Shown: positions 53,298 through 60,490 of the stretch, in pieces
Numbering within the stretch: the first letter of the stretch is position 1
Layout: every line of letters starts with the position of its first letter
Assembly: GCA_017394805.1 (NCBI GenBank)
Contig: JAFPXC010000012.1
Coordinates: 17,524 to 81,523, forward strand
DNA length: 64,000 nucleotides
DNA from: Clostridia bacterium
GTDB lineage: Bacteria; Bacillota; Clostridia; Christensenellales; CAG-1252
Reading direction: 5' to 3'
Position numbers and translations under genes: made by a program
Notes under the pieces: model-generated
What the model saw: only the letters and a program-made list of their open reading frames with translations
Database searches by the model: none
Told to the model about the DNA's origin: nothing

Positions 53298-53951
53298 CTA
53301 CGCTTCCATAAGCGCGGTGCGCAGATCGGCGTAGAGGGCGGCGCGGTCGCTATCCGAAACCGCGCGGTCGAAGGTGACGGAAGCGGGCGTACCCGATAGA
53401 ACGAGCACGCGGGAAGACAGCGCGACGGCTTCCTCGGGGTCGTGCGTGACCAATACCGTAGTGACCGACCGCTCGCGCCAAAGGGAAAGAAACACGTCGT
53501 AAAGGCGGGTGCGCAAGGAAAGATCCAGCCCCTTGAAGGGTTCGTCCATCAAGAGCAAGTCGGAGGGATAGGCGAACGCGCGCGCCATGGAAACGCGCTG
53601 GGCCATACCGCCCGACAAAGACGAGGGATGGGCCTCAAATTCGTCCGCAAGGTCGACCGCCGTAAGCCAACGCACGGCCTCGGCGCGGTCGATACCGGGA
53701 ATGACCGTGAGATTGCGCAACACAGAAAGGGAGGGAATGAGGCGCGGCTCCTGAAACATACAGGACACCTTGCGGCCGGGGACGCCGCCCGACGTGGGGG
53801 CAACGAGCCCCGACAATAGTTTGATAAGCGTGCTCTTGCCTACGCCCGAGGGGCCGAGAACGGCCGTGATGGCGCCCTCCGCCAAAGTGAGAGAAAAGTC
53901 CTCGAAAACGGGCTTGGCCGCATAGCCGAAGGAAACGCGTTCAAGTTGCAT
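53298..53951 (-). CDS. ABC transporter ATPase, SsuB/NMT1-partner type
   Basis: A 217-residue ATPase with Walker A GPSGVGKST, Q-loop (CMFQEPRL), signature LSGGMAQR, Walker B LLLMDEP and H-loop VTHD. The start at 53951 is preceded by AGGAGG with ideal spacing and overlaps the permease stop by 11 bp. It groups with the SsuB/TauB/NitT class that energises uptake of small anions or thiamine precursors. A few residues shorter than SsuB. Confidence 0.93.
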   Translation of the reverse strand: MQLERVSFGYAAKPVFEDFSLTLAEGAITAVLGPSGVGKSTLIKLLSGLVAPTSGGVPGRKVSCMFQEPRLIPSLSVLRNLTVIPGIDRAEAVRWLTAVDLADEFEAHPSSLSGGMAQRVSMARAFAYPSDLLLMDEPFKGLDLSLRTRLYDVFLSLWRERSVTTVLVTHDPEEAVALSSRVLVLSGTPASVTFDRAVSDSDRAALYADLRTALMEA

Positions 53952-54774
53952 AGTGATACCTCCTCTTGACAAGCCGCTCGCACAGTTTGAGCAAGGCCTC
54001 GACCGCGACGGACAGCAGTACCGCCACCAAGAGCCAGGCGAACAAGAGCGCCGAGCCGTCCAAGAGGTCGGAAGCGGCGATGGTCATGTGCACGCCCACC
54101 GAGCCCAACGTGTGCGCCAATATCTCGGCCGATACGGTGGCCTTGATGTTGAGAGCGAACGCCGTGGAACACGCCGAAAAAATCATAGGCAAGGCGTGCG
54201 GCAGGTAGATATGGCGAATGCGCGCCCCTTTGGGCATACGATAGACGTCCGCCATCTCGAGAAGGGCGCGGGGCGCGGTGGCGACCGCGTCGGCAATGGT
54301 GGTGTAGATGATGGGGAATACCATCAAAAAACCGATGCATACGGGAGTGTAGGCGGCGCGAAGCCATACCAAGACGATGAGCGTCAAGCCCATGGTGGGC
54401 GCGGCGCGGAAAAAGGCGACGATGGGCTTGAAAAAACTGCGCACCAAAGGGAAGACGCCGCCCAACACGCCGACGACCGCCCCCGCCGCAAAGGCGATGG
54501 CAAAGCCTATGAAACAGCGAAGGAGCGTCGCGCCCGTGTGAACGTAGAAGTCCTTAGTAGCCCACAACTTGCCGAACGCCACGATGACGGCGGAAAAGCG
54601 CGGCAGCATATACTCCTTGTGCACGCATACCGCCACAATCTCCCACGCGGCGAGGAACAAAGCAATCGCCGCGAGGGCCAAAAGCGTGCCCCCGTGGCGA
54701 CGGAAAAAGTGCGCTATGCGCGTTTTGGATAGGGACGTACCCTCTTTATTTGGTGCCGTAGAAGATGGCGTCAT
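53941..54774 (-). CDS. ABC transporter permease, SsuC-like
   Basis: A 277-residue inner-membrane protein with six predicted helices and a BPD_transp_1 EAA-type loop near ALLEMADVYRMPKGARIRHIYLPHALPMI. The ATG at 54774 lies 29 bp inside the preceding gene, implying translational coupling. It partners the ATPase and the lipoprotein next to it. Confidence 0.9.
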   Translation of the reverse strand: MTPSSTAPNKEGTSLSKTRIAHFFRRHGGTLLALAAIALFLAAWEIVAVCVHKEYMLPRFSAVIVAFGKLWATKDFYVHTGATLLRCFIGFAIAFAAGAVVGVLGGVFPLVRSFFKPIVAFFRAAPTMGLTLIVLVWLRAAYTPVCIGFLMVFPIIYTTIADAVATAPRALLEMADVYRMPKGARIRHIYLPHALPMIFSACSTAFALNIKATVSAEILAHTLGSVGVHMTIAASDLLDGSALLFAWLLVAVLLSVAVEALLKLCERLVKRRYHYAT

Positions 54775-55825
54775 AGTCGCGGTCGGCCAAAGAAGGCACC
54801 AAAACCGACACGAGGCGATTGACGTCGTCCTTGGCCTCGGCGGCGGACTTGTAACCCTGCGCGGTGCGCAGGTAGCATTGTTTGATGATGGCGCCTTTGA
54901 GGGAATTGTCCCCGCGGGACTCCATATAGGCACCCATCTCCTCGGCGTTGGCAGAGGAAGCGTTGAGGTAGTCGATGGAGGCTTTGAGGGCGGTCTCGAA
55001 GGCCGCGACGGTGGCGGCGTCCGCGGCAACCGATTTCTTGACGAAGACGGAGGCCTGCGGATAGGCAAGCGTGGTAAGCGACTGCCATACCTCGGAGACG
55101 CTGCCTAAGATGCGGTAGTTGGTGACGCCGTTCTTGGCAAGCAGCGCCTTGGTGCCAGTGACGGCCGGCTCACCCAGCACAGCGCAGTCGATGGTGCCCG
55201 AAATGAGGTCGTTTTGAATGACCTGGGCCGTCTGCGCCTCGGCCACGGTGGCGGTGACTTCGGCAAGCCCCAAGAGGTATTTGAGACTCTTGTCGGGGAC
55301 TTGGTTGGAGCCGATGGAAGAAATGGAATGACCGCCGAACTGCGCGAGGAACGCGGTAGCGGACTCGCTGTCCTCCAAAGTCTTGTACGCGTCGTTGGTG
55401 GTGACCAAGTAGAGGTTGCCCCAACTGGTGACGCCCAAGAGATAATAGGCGTCCGTGTTGACGCTCTGCATCACGCCCGCATTGGTGGGGGCGATGATAA
55501 AGTCGGCGTCACCGTTGGTCATAGAGGCCGCGACGTTGGCGGCGGCGATGACCGAATAGGTCATCTCGTGACCGTTGACCTTCGCGGCGTCCTTCATCAT
55601 CTTGGCAAGCGCCAGAGCGGGCGCGCCGTCGGGCGCCATCACGGTGTAGGTCGCGGGCGTGGCGGCGGGTTGGTTGGAATCGGAGCCCGATTGCTGTTGG
55701 GTCCCTTGTTGATCGGCGGACGTGTTTTGGCCCGCGTTCGAGGTCGACTTTTGCTCGCAGGCTGCGAACGAAACGCAAAGCGCCAAGACGAGCAATAGAG
55801 AAACAATGGCGATAAACTTTTTCAT
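54746..55825 (-). CDS. ABC transporter substrate-binding lipoprotein, NMT1/SsuA-like
   Basis: A 359-residue lipoprotein with signal and lipobox FAAC (Cys23), a Gln/Ser-rich linker, then a periplasmic-binding fold type II (VMAPDGAPALALAKMMKD, ADFIIAPTNAGVM, CAVLGEPAV). It resembles SsuA/TauA/ThiY-like binders; the APDGAPA lead is common in clostridial orphans with unknown ligand. The SD AAAGGAGAATATACC fixes the start. Divergent from the isomerase gene at 56036, with two overlapped palindromes in the shared control region. Confidence 0.9.
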   Translation of the reverse strand: MKKFIAIVSLLLVLALCVSFAACEQKSTSNAGQNTSADQQGTQQQSGSDSNQPAATPATYTVMAPDGAPALALAKMMKDAAKVNGHEMTYSVIAAANVAASMTNGDADFIIAPTNAGVMQSVNTDAYYLLGVTSWGNLYLVTTNDAYKTLEDSESATAFLAQFGGHSISSIGSNQVPDKSLKYLLGLAEVTATVAEAQTAQVIQNDLISGTIDCAVLGEPAVTGTKALLAKNGVTNYRILGSVSEVWQSLTTLAYPQASVFVKKSVAADAATVAAFETALKASIDYLNASSANAEEMGAYMESRGDNSLKGAIIKQCYLRTAQGYKSAAEAKDDVNRLVSVLVPSLADRDYDAIFYGTK

Positions 55826-55870
55826 GGTATATTCTCCTTTGAGTTTTCTACGCATAGTATATCACGCATA

Positions 55871-55897
55871 ACAAATATAATTTGTTGCATACGCAAC
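55871..55897. promoter_or_regulatory. Overlapping palindromes in the divergent control region
   Basis: ACAAAT-ATA-ATTTGT (55871-55885) and GTTGC-ATAC-GCAAC (55884-55897) overlap by two bases, upstream of the substrate-binding-protein gene. They could be operators for one or two regulators; none is encoded nearby. Confidence 0.45.
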
Positions 55898-55989
55898 ATT
55901 TCTTCTTTTTTTTGAATAATTATATATATGGTTTATGCGTGGCGAGCGGCGGTTTTTTGCACTATTTTTCGACACAAGGGGTGAATCGT

Positions 55990-56019
55990 TTGACTTTTGC
56001 GGCGAAAAAGCCGTATGCT
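55990..56019 (+). promoter_or_regulatory. Promoter of the isomerase gene
   Basis: TTGACT (55990-55995), an 18-bp spacer and TATGCT (56014-56019), 16 nt before the ATG. Confidence 0.5.
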
Positions 56020-56035
56020 TGAAGTGAGGTATAGA

Positions 56036-56821
56036 ATGGAAAAACACATCAGTTTCGGCAACGGATATAAGACGAATTGGCAAAGCAAAATCGACGCCAT
56101 CAAGGGCGTGGGCTTTGACGGTATTTTCTTTATCTTCGAATGCGACAGGAATTTTTACGAAGCCAATACGTACGCGATGAAGGTGGGGCTGAAAATCGAA
56201 AGTATGCACCTGCCTTTCGGCAATACCAACGACATTTGGCGCGAGGGAGAGGACGGCGAGTATTTCACCGACAGGCTCATCGCGGGTATCCACTACGCGG
56301 GCAGTATGGGCATCAAAAACGTGGTGGGGCATATCTCCAACTCCCCCAACCCGCCCGCCTATAACGACCTCGGGCTGAAACGCTTCGAGAAGGTGGTGGA
56401 CGTGGCGAGAAAGCGCGGCGTGAAATTCTGCATGGAGAACACGAGAAGAAACGACTACCTCGACTGGTTTTTCCAAAACTTCAAGGACGCGGACGAGGTG
56501 GGCTTCTGCTTCGATATGGGGCACACCAACGCCTTTACGCACGATACGACCGACCCGAGGTGGCTGCCCTACCTCGACAAACTGGCGTGCGTGCATATGC
56601 ACGACAACGACGGGACCGCGGATCAACACCTCTTGCCCTTCGACGGCAATATCAACTGGCAATATTTGATGCCCACCGTGTTCAAAGAACGGCGCGATAT
56701 TCCCTTGACCTTGGAATTCACGGATACGGCGAGGACATTCCATCCCTATTGGTCGGAAAAGAGATTCCTCTTGGAAGCGATGGATAGGTTGACGGTGCTG
56801 GAACATTTGATAGACAAATAG
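56036..56821 (+). CDS. Sugar-phosphate isomerase/epimerase-like TIM barrel
   Basis: A 261-residue xylose-isomerase-like protein with its metal site intact: MENTRR, FDMGHTNAF, VHMHDNDGTADQHLLPFDG and LTLEFT provide the Glu/His/Asp ligands. It may isomerise or epimerise a sugar or inositol; substrate unknown. The ATG at 56036 has GAGG as SD; an upstream in-frame start is less likely. It is single, followed by a strong terminator and then three hairpin arrays. It is the control for the degenerate relative at 33313-34044. Confidence 0.9.
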   Translation: MEKHISFGNGYKTNWQSKIDAIKGVGFDGIFFIFECDRNFYEANTYAMKVGLKIESMHLPFGNTNDIWREGEDGEYFTDRLIAGIHYAGSMGIKNVVGHISNSPNPPAYNDLGLKRFEKVVDVARKRGVKFCMENTRRNDYLDWFFQNFKDADEVGFCFDMGHTNAFTHDTTDPRWLPYLDKLACVHMHDNDGTADQHLLPFDGNINWQYLMPTVFKERRDIPLTLEFTDTARTFHPYWSEKRFLLEAMDRLTVLEHLIDK

Positions 56822-56828
56822 GCTTGAT

Positions 56829-56865
56829 AGACAAAAAGGCTTGCAGGGAGCAAGCCTTTTTGTCT
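56829..56865 (+). terminator. Terminator of the isomerase gene
   Basis: A 15-bp stem (AGACAAAAAGGCTTG / CAAGCCTTTTTGTCT) around a 7-nt loop, ending in a T-run. Confidence 0.92.
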
Positions 56866-56866
56866 G

Positions 56867-57314
56867 GTGAAGTTTTCGCTTCGCGAAAGTGAAGTTTGCT
56901 ATGCAAGTGAAGTTCAAGGCTCAGCCTTGAGTGAAGTTTGCGCGAAGCGCAAGTTGCGGTAGGGATAGATGCCTGAGCCGCGCGGTGAATTGGCGGCTAT
57001 GCCGCCGTGAATTGCGGGCTGTGCCCGCGTGAATTGAAGACTAATGCCTTCGTGAATTGCACCTCTCGGTGCGTTGCGGTAGGGATAGAGTCTGTCGTCG
57101 AGGGGAAAACGAGGAACGAGACGGGGCGGAGAGATAAGTCGCTGGGAAAAGTGATTGATTTTTGGACACGGCGGGTGTAGAATAGAGGGAGAAATCCGTG
57201 CGGAAGGCGCGGCGAAGTTTTGCCTGTGGCAAAGTGAAGTTTGCTATGCAAGTGAAGTTCAAGGCTCAACCTTGAGTGAAGTTTGCGCGAAGCGCAAGTT
57301 GTGGTAGGTATAGA
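56867..57314. repeat. Three consecutive hairpin arrays, two with near-identical palindromes
   Basis: Array 1 (56867-56969) uses GTGAAGTT with palindromes TTTCGCTTCGCGAAA, TTGCTATGCAA, TCAAGGCTCAGCCTTGA and TTGCGCGAAGCGCAA, and ends GTTGCGGTAGGGATAGA. Array 2 (56984-57090) uses GTGAATTG with GGCGGCTATGCCGCC, GCGGGCTGTGCCCGC, a decayed GAAG..CTTC unit and GCACCTCTCGGTGC, and ends with the same tail. Array 3 (57212-57314) repeats array 1 with one palindrome mismatch and ends GTTGTGGTAGGTATAGA. They occupy most of the 739-bp gap before the potD terminator; no gene is seen. Confidence 0.92.
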
Positions 57315-57317
57315 ACC

Positions 57318-57500
57318 TGTCGGAAGATGGGGAAACGGAATAGTGCCTCTACTCAGGGGATCCCTCGATAAACTCGGGATGACGTCTGTGCCTTTACTTA
57401 GGTATCTTTCCACTTCGATGCGCTTCGGGCAGGATGGCCTATTGCCCTTAGTCGCAACGGCTCTATGCTCTTTAGGTGCGACATACTACGCTGTCGGCTA
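57318..57500. repeat. Dispersed intergenic repeat module (colinear with 62936-63070)
   Basis: A GC-mixed block beginning CCTGTCGG, with CTCTACTCAGGGGATCCCTC, CGGGATGAC, CTATTGCCCTTAGTCGCAAC and GGTGCGACATAC. The same order of motifs (CTGTCGG, GGCTCTACTTCGGGGAT, CTACTGCCCTT.GGCGCAAC, GGTGCGAGATAC) recurs at 62936-63070 with substitutions. In both places it follows a hairpin array. GGGATCCCTCG...CGGGATGAC resembles small intergenic repeats seen in other bacterial genomes. No coding potential. Confidence 0.55.
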
Positions 57501-57510
57501 CCGAGTACGT

Positions 57511-57544
57511 AAAAACCGCGAGCAAAAGTGTGCCCGCGGTTTTT
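57511..57544 (-). terminator. Terminator of the pot operon
   Basis: AAAAACCGCG / CGCGGTTTTT arms with an imperfect inner loop, 17 bp beyond the potD stop, with a T-run on the minus strand. Confidence 0.82.
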
Positions 57545-57560
57545 GTCGATACTTGTGGTA

Positions 57561-58778
57561 CTATTGCAAACGCGCCCACATACGGGAAACGTTCTCGTAT
57601 ACGGAAGGCTCGAAGTCCTTCATGACGCCGCAACGATTGAGCGTCTCGGCAGAGGGGAACATGGTTTCGATGAACATCTCTTTCCAACCCGCTTGGGTGC
57701 CCTCGAACATCTCCTCGTCCGTGGTGTAGTCCTCGTAGAGTTGGTCGTAAGCCGCTTTGACGGGGCTGACGGCGCCCGCGTATTCGCTATTTTTGATGGC
57801 GACCTCTTTGCGGCAAAGGAAGGCGAGAAACTCCTGCGCGGCCGATACGTTCTTGGCGTACTTGGAAATGACGAAGGCGTCGATATAGACGTTGCCGCCC
57901 TCTTTGGGGACGACGTACCACAGGTTGCGGTTGCCCTCCTGCTCTTTGCCGGCGGCATCCTCGTAGTCGTTCATCACATAACCCGCGTCGCACGACCACA
58001 TCAACGCAACGGTGGGCGCGGTGGACTTGCCGGCGGCCATATCGAACTTGGCGTCGTCGACGTCCCACTCGCCGCCATCCTGCTTGACGGCGGTCAACAC
58101 CTCTTCGGCGGCGGATACGGTGGCGGGAGAAGCATCCTCGAAGATGGCTTGGACGCGCGCCTTTTGCGCCTCGCCGCTAAGCCCCGTCAACTCCTCGCGG
58201 GCGTTGTACAAACACGCCGAAACGTAGGCGTCGCGAATGGAGTCCTTGACCGAACGCTTGCCTCTGAACTCGGTGCCGTAGAGGGCTTCCCAACTGTCGA
58301 TGACGCGGCCCGTCTTGGTGATGTCGTACACCAAGCCCAACGTGCCGTACATATAGGGAACGGCGTATTTGAGCTCGGGATCGAACTCCTTGGTGGTGGC
58401 GACGTATTCGGGACGGAACAAGCCCTCGGCCTCTACGTTGATGACGGTCTTGTCAAGAGGAATGAGCAAATCCTTCTTGATGAGGTATTCGACCATATAG
58501 TCGGAGGGGCACACCAAGTCAAAATCGGCCTTGCGCTGCTCTACCTCGCGCTGAATGTCCTCGACCGCCTCGAACTCCTCGGGAACGACCTTGACGCGTT
58601 TGCCCGTCTTCTCTTGATAGTAGGACTCGAACTCCTCGAAAATGTCGTAGTCCATGTACTCACCGGGCAAATAGATGATGAGTTTTTCGTCGCGGGGCAC
58701 GTTGTTGCACCCGACGAAGACGGCCGCCACGGAGGCGAGCAAGGCGATGCATAATGCGATACCAATCAATCTTTTCAT
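57561..58778 (-). CDS. potD: Spermidine/putrescine-binding lipoprotein
   Basis: A 405-residue lipoprotein, lipobox VFVGC (Cys24). LIIYLPGEYMDYDIFEEFESYY, DLVCPSDYMVEYLIKKDLLIPLD and WSCDAGYVMNDYEDAAG match the PotD/PotF binding fold; the acidic residues that hold polyamine amines are in SDYM and DAGYV-type segments. Last gene of the operon, 90 bp after potC. Delivers polyamines to PotBC. Confidence 0.93.
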   Translation of the reverse strand: MKRLIGIALCIALLASVAAVFVGCNNVPRDEKLIIYLPGEYMDYDIFEEFESYYQEKTGKRVKVVPEEFEAVEDIQREVEQRKADFDLVCPSDYMVEYLIKKDLLIPLDKTVINVEAEGLFRPEYVATTKEFDPELKYAVPYMYGTLGLVYDITKTGRVIDSWEALYGTEFRGKRSVKDSIRDAYVSACLYNAREELTGLSGEAQKARVQAIFEDASPATVSAAEEVLTAVKQDGGEWDVDDAKFDMAAGKSTAPTVALMWSCDAGYVMNDYEDAAGKEQEGNRNLWYVVPKEGGNVYIDAFVISKYAKNVSAAQEFLAFLCRKEVAIKNSEYAGAVSPVKAAYDQLYEDYTTDEEMFEGTQAGWKEMFIETMFPSAETLNRCGVMKDFEPSVYENVSRMWARLQ

Positions 58779-58868
58779 CTTTTCTACGATAGCGCCGTGT
58801 GATTTTGACCGAGGTCAGCGACGCTACTCCTCATTTATATCCGCGCCTGAACGCGTATATACCTATTA

Positions 58869-59687
58869 TTATTTGCGCGCTTGCTTCTTCAAGCGCTTGT
58901 CTTTGACCACGTTGACTACGATGAGCACGCCCAAGACCAACGCGAAAATGATGGTGGACAAAGCGCGGATGTCGGGGTTGAGCTTGTGGCGAATGCCCGC
59001 GTAGACGTAGGTGGAAATGGTGTCTACCGAGGCACCGTTGATATTGGTGACGACAAAGTCGTCAAGGGACAGGGTAAAGGCCAACGCGAAGGCCGAAACC
59101 ATGGCGCCCGCAAGCTGGGGCAACAGCACGGTGAAAAGGCTGCGCACCGCGCCCGCGCCTAAGTCCATGCTGGCCTCCAAGAGGTTGGGGTTGAGCTGTT
59201 TCAAACGGGGGCTCACCGTGAGAATGACGTAGGGGGTGGTGATGACGGTGTGCGCCACGATAAGCCAGCCCAAGCCGAAGTTGACGGGCAATTTGACGGT
59301 GTCCTGCATGAACAGCATCAAAAGGAAGAAACCCATGGCCGTGACGATCTCGGCGTTGACGACCGTGATCTGGGAAGCGGTGTCCACGGCGGTCTGCCAC
59401 TTCTTGCGCATATAGTGAATGCCGACCGAGGCGGTGGTGCCGAGGAAGGTGGCGATAAGCGCGGAAACTACGCCGATGACGATGGTGTTTTTGGTGGCGG
59501 TCAACAATTTCTCGTCGTGGAAAAGATTGGCGTACTGGGAGAACGTGAACTCGCCGAACGCGTCGCCCACCGCGCGGGCGCCGCTGAAACTGTAGACGAT
59601 AATCATAAGAAGCGGCAGGTAAATGGCCGCTAAAACGAGAATGAGAATGCCCCAACGAGCGATGGTCCACAAGGTGCTCTTCTTCAT
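58869..59687 (-). CDS. potC: Polyamine ABC transporter permease PotC
   Basis: A 272-residue permease with six helices and the EAA loop LEASMDLGAGAVRSLFTVLLPQL. YSFSGARAVGDAFGEFTFSQYANLF is the typical PotC start region. The ATG overlaps the potB stop by 4 bp. Confidence 0.94.
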   Translation of the reverse strand: MKKSTLWTIARWGILILVLAAIYLPLLMIIVYSFSGARAVGDAFGEFTFSQYANLFHDEKLLTATKNTIVIGVVSALIATFLGTTASVGIHYMRKKWQTAVDTASQITVVNAEIVTAMGFFLLMLFMQDTVKLPVNFGLGWLIVAHTVITTPYVILTVSPRLKQLNPNLLEASMDLGAGAVRSLFTVLLPQLAGAMVSAFALAFTLSLDDFVVTNINGASVDTISTYVYAGIRHKLNPDIRALSTIIFALVLGVLIVVNVVKDKRLKKQARK

Positions 59688-60490
59688 GCGGCTTTACCTC
59701 CTTTGGGCGCTTTGGCCGTGCGGCGGGTGAGGACGTTGGTGACAATCATCACCACCAGCACGATGACCAACAGGACGAACGACAGCGCCGAGCCTACGCC
59801 GTAGGAGCGCTGTGAGAACAGGCTGGCGATTTTGGCGCCGATGACTGTGGTGTTCATATCGCCCATGGTCTTGGTGATGGCGTAGGAACTGAATACGGGC
59901 ATGAACACCATGCTGACGCCCGATACCACGCCCGGTATGGACAAGGGCAAGGTGACCTTAAAGAAGGTGCGCACGCTACCCGCGCCTAAGTCGGTGGACG
60001 CTTCGACGTAACTCTTGTCCATATTGGCCAAAACCGTGTAGATGGGCAGGAGCATATAGGGGAAGAAATCGTACACGATGCCGATGGTGGCCGCCCAAAA
60101 GCCTTTGCCTACGCCCAGCATCTCCAACAGCGACTTCAACGCGAAGATACGCAAAACGAAGTTGATCCACATGGGAATGATGAACAATAGGGACAAGACG
60201 GCGATCTTGTTGAAGGGCTTGGACGCCAATATGTACGCCACAGGATAGGCCAAAAGGACGCATATCGCCGTGGACAGCGCCGCGATGCCCACCGTCTGGA
60301 GAAGCTGCATAACGTTTTCCTTCTCGGTGAAGACGGCGCGGAAGTTGGCGAACGTGAAACTGCCGTCCGAAGATCGGAACGCGTAGACCAACACCAACAC
60401 CAACGGCACGATGACGAATACCAACGTGACCGCGAGATAGGGGAACGCGAACGCCGTGGGGCGGAAAACCTTGTTCTTAGTCCTCTTCAT
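59684..60490 (-). CDS. potB: Polyamine ABC transporter permease PotB
   Basis: A 268-residue permease with six helices and the EAA loop VEASTDLGAGSVRTFFKVTLPLSIPG. FAFPYLAVTLVFVIVPLVLVLVYAF opens it. Its start overlaps the potA end by 14 bp; part of the tightly packed regulator-potABCD operon. Confidence 0.94.
   Translation of the reverse strand: MKRTKNKVFRPTAFAFPYLAVTLVFVIVPLVLVLVYAFRSSDGSFTFANFRAVFTEKENVMQLLQTVGIAALSTAICVLLAYPVAYILASKPFNKIAVLSLLFIIPMWINFVLRIFALKSLLEMLGVGKGFWAATIGIVYDFFPYMLLPIYTVLANMDKSYVEASTDLGAGSVRTFFKVTLPLSIPGVVSGVSMVFMPVFSSYAITKTMGDMNTTVIGAKIASLFSQRSYGVGSALSFVLLVIVLVVMIVTNVLTRRTAKAPKGGKAA

Noticed and set aside
56867..57314. CRISPR array
   Set aside because: The constant element is only 8 nt and the variable parts are themselves palindromes of 11-17 nt; spacers are not unique sequences and no cas gene is nearby.
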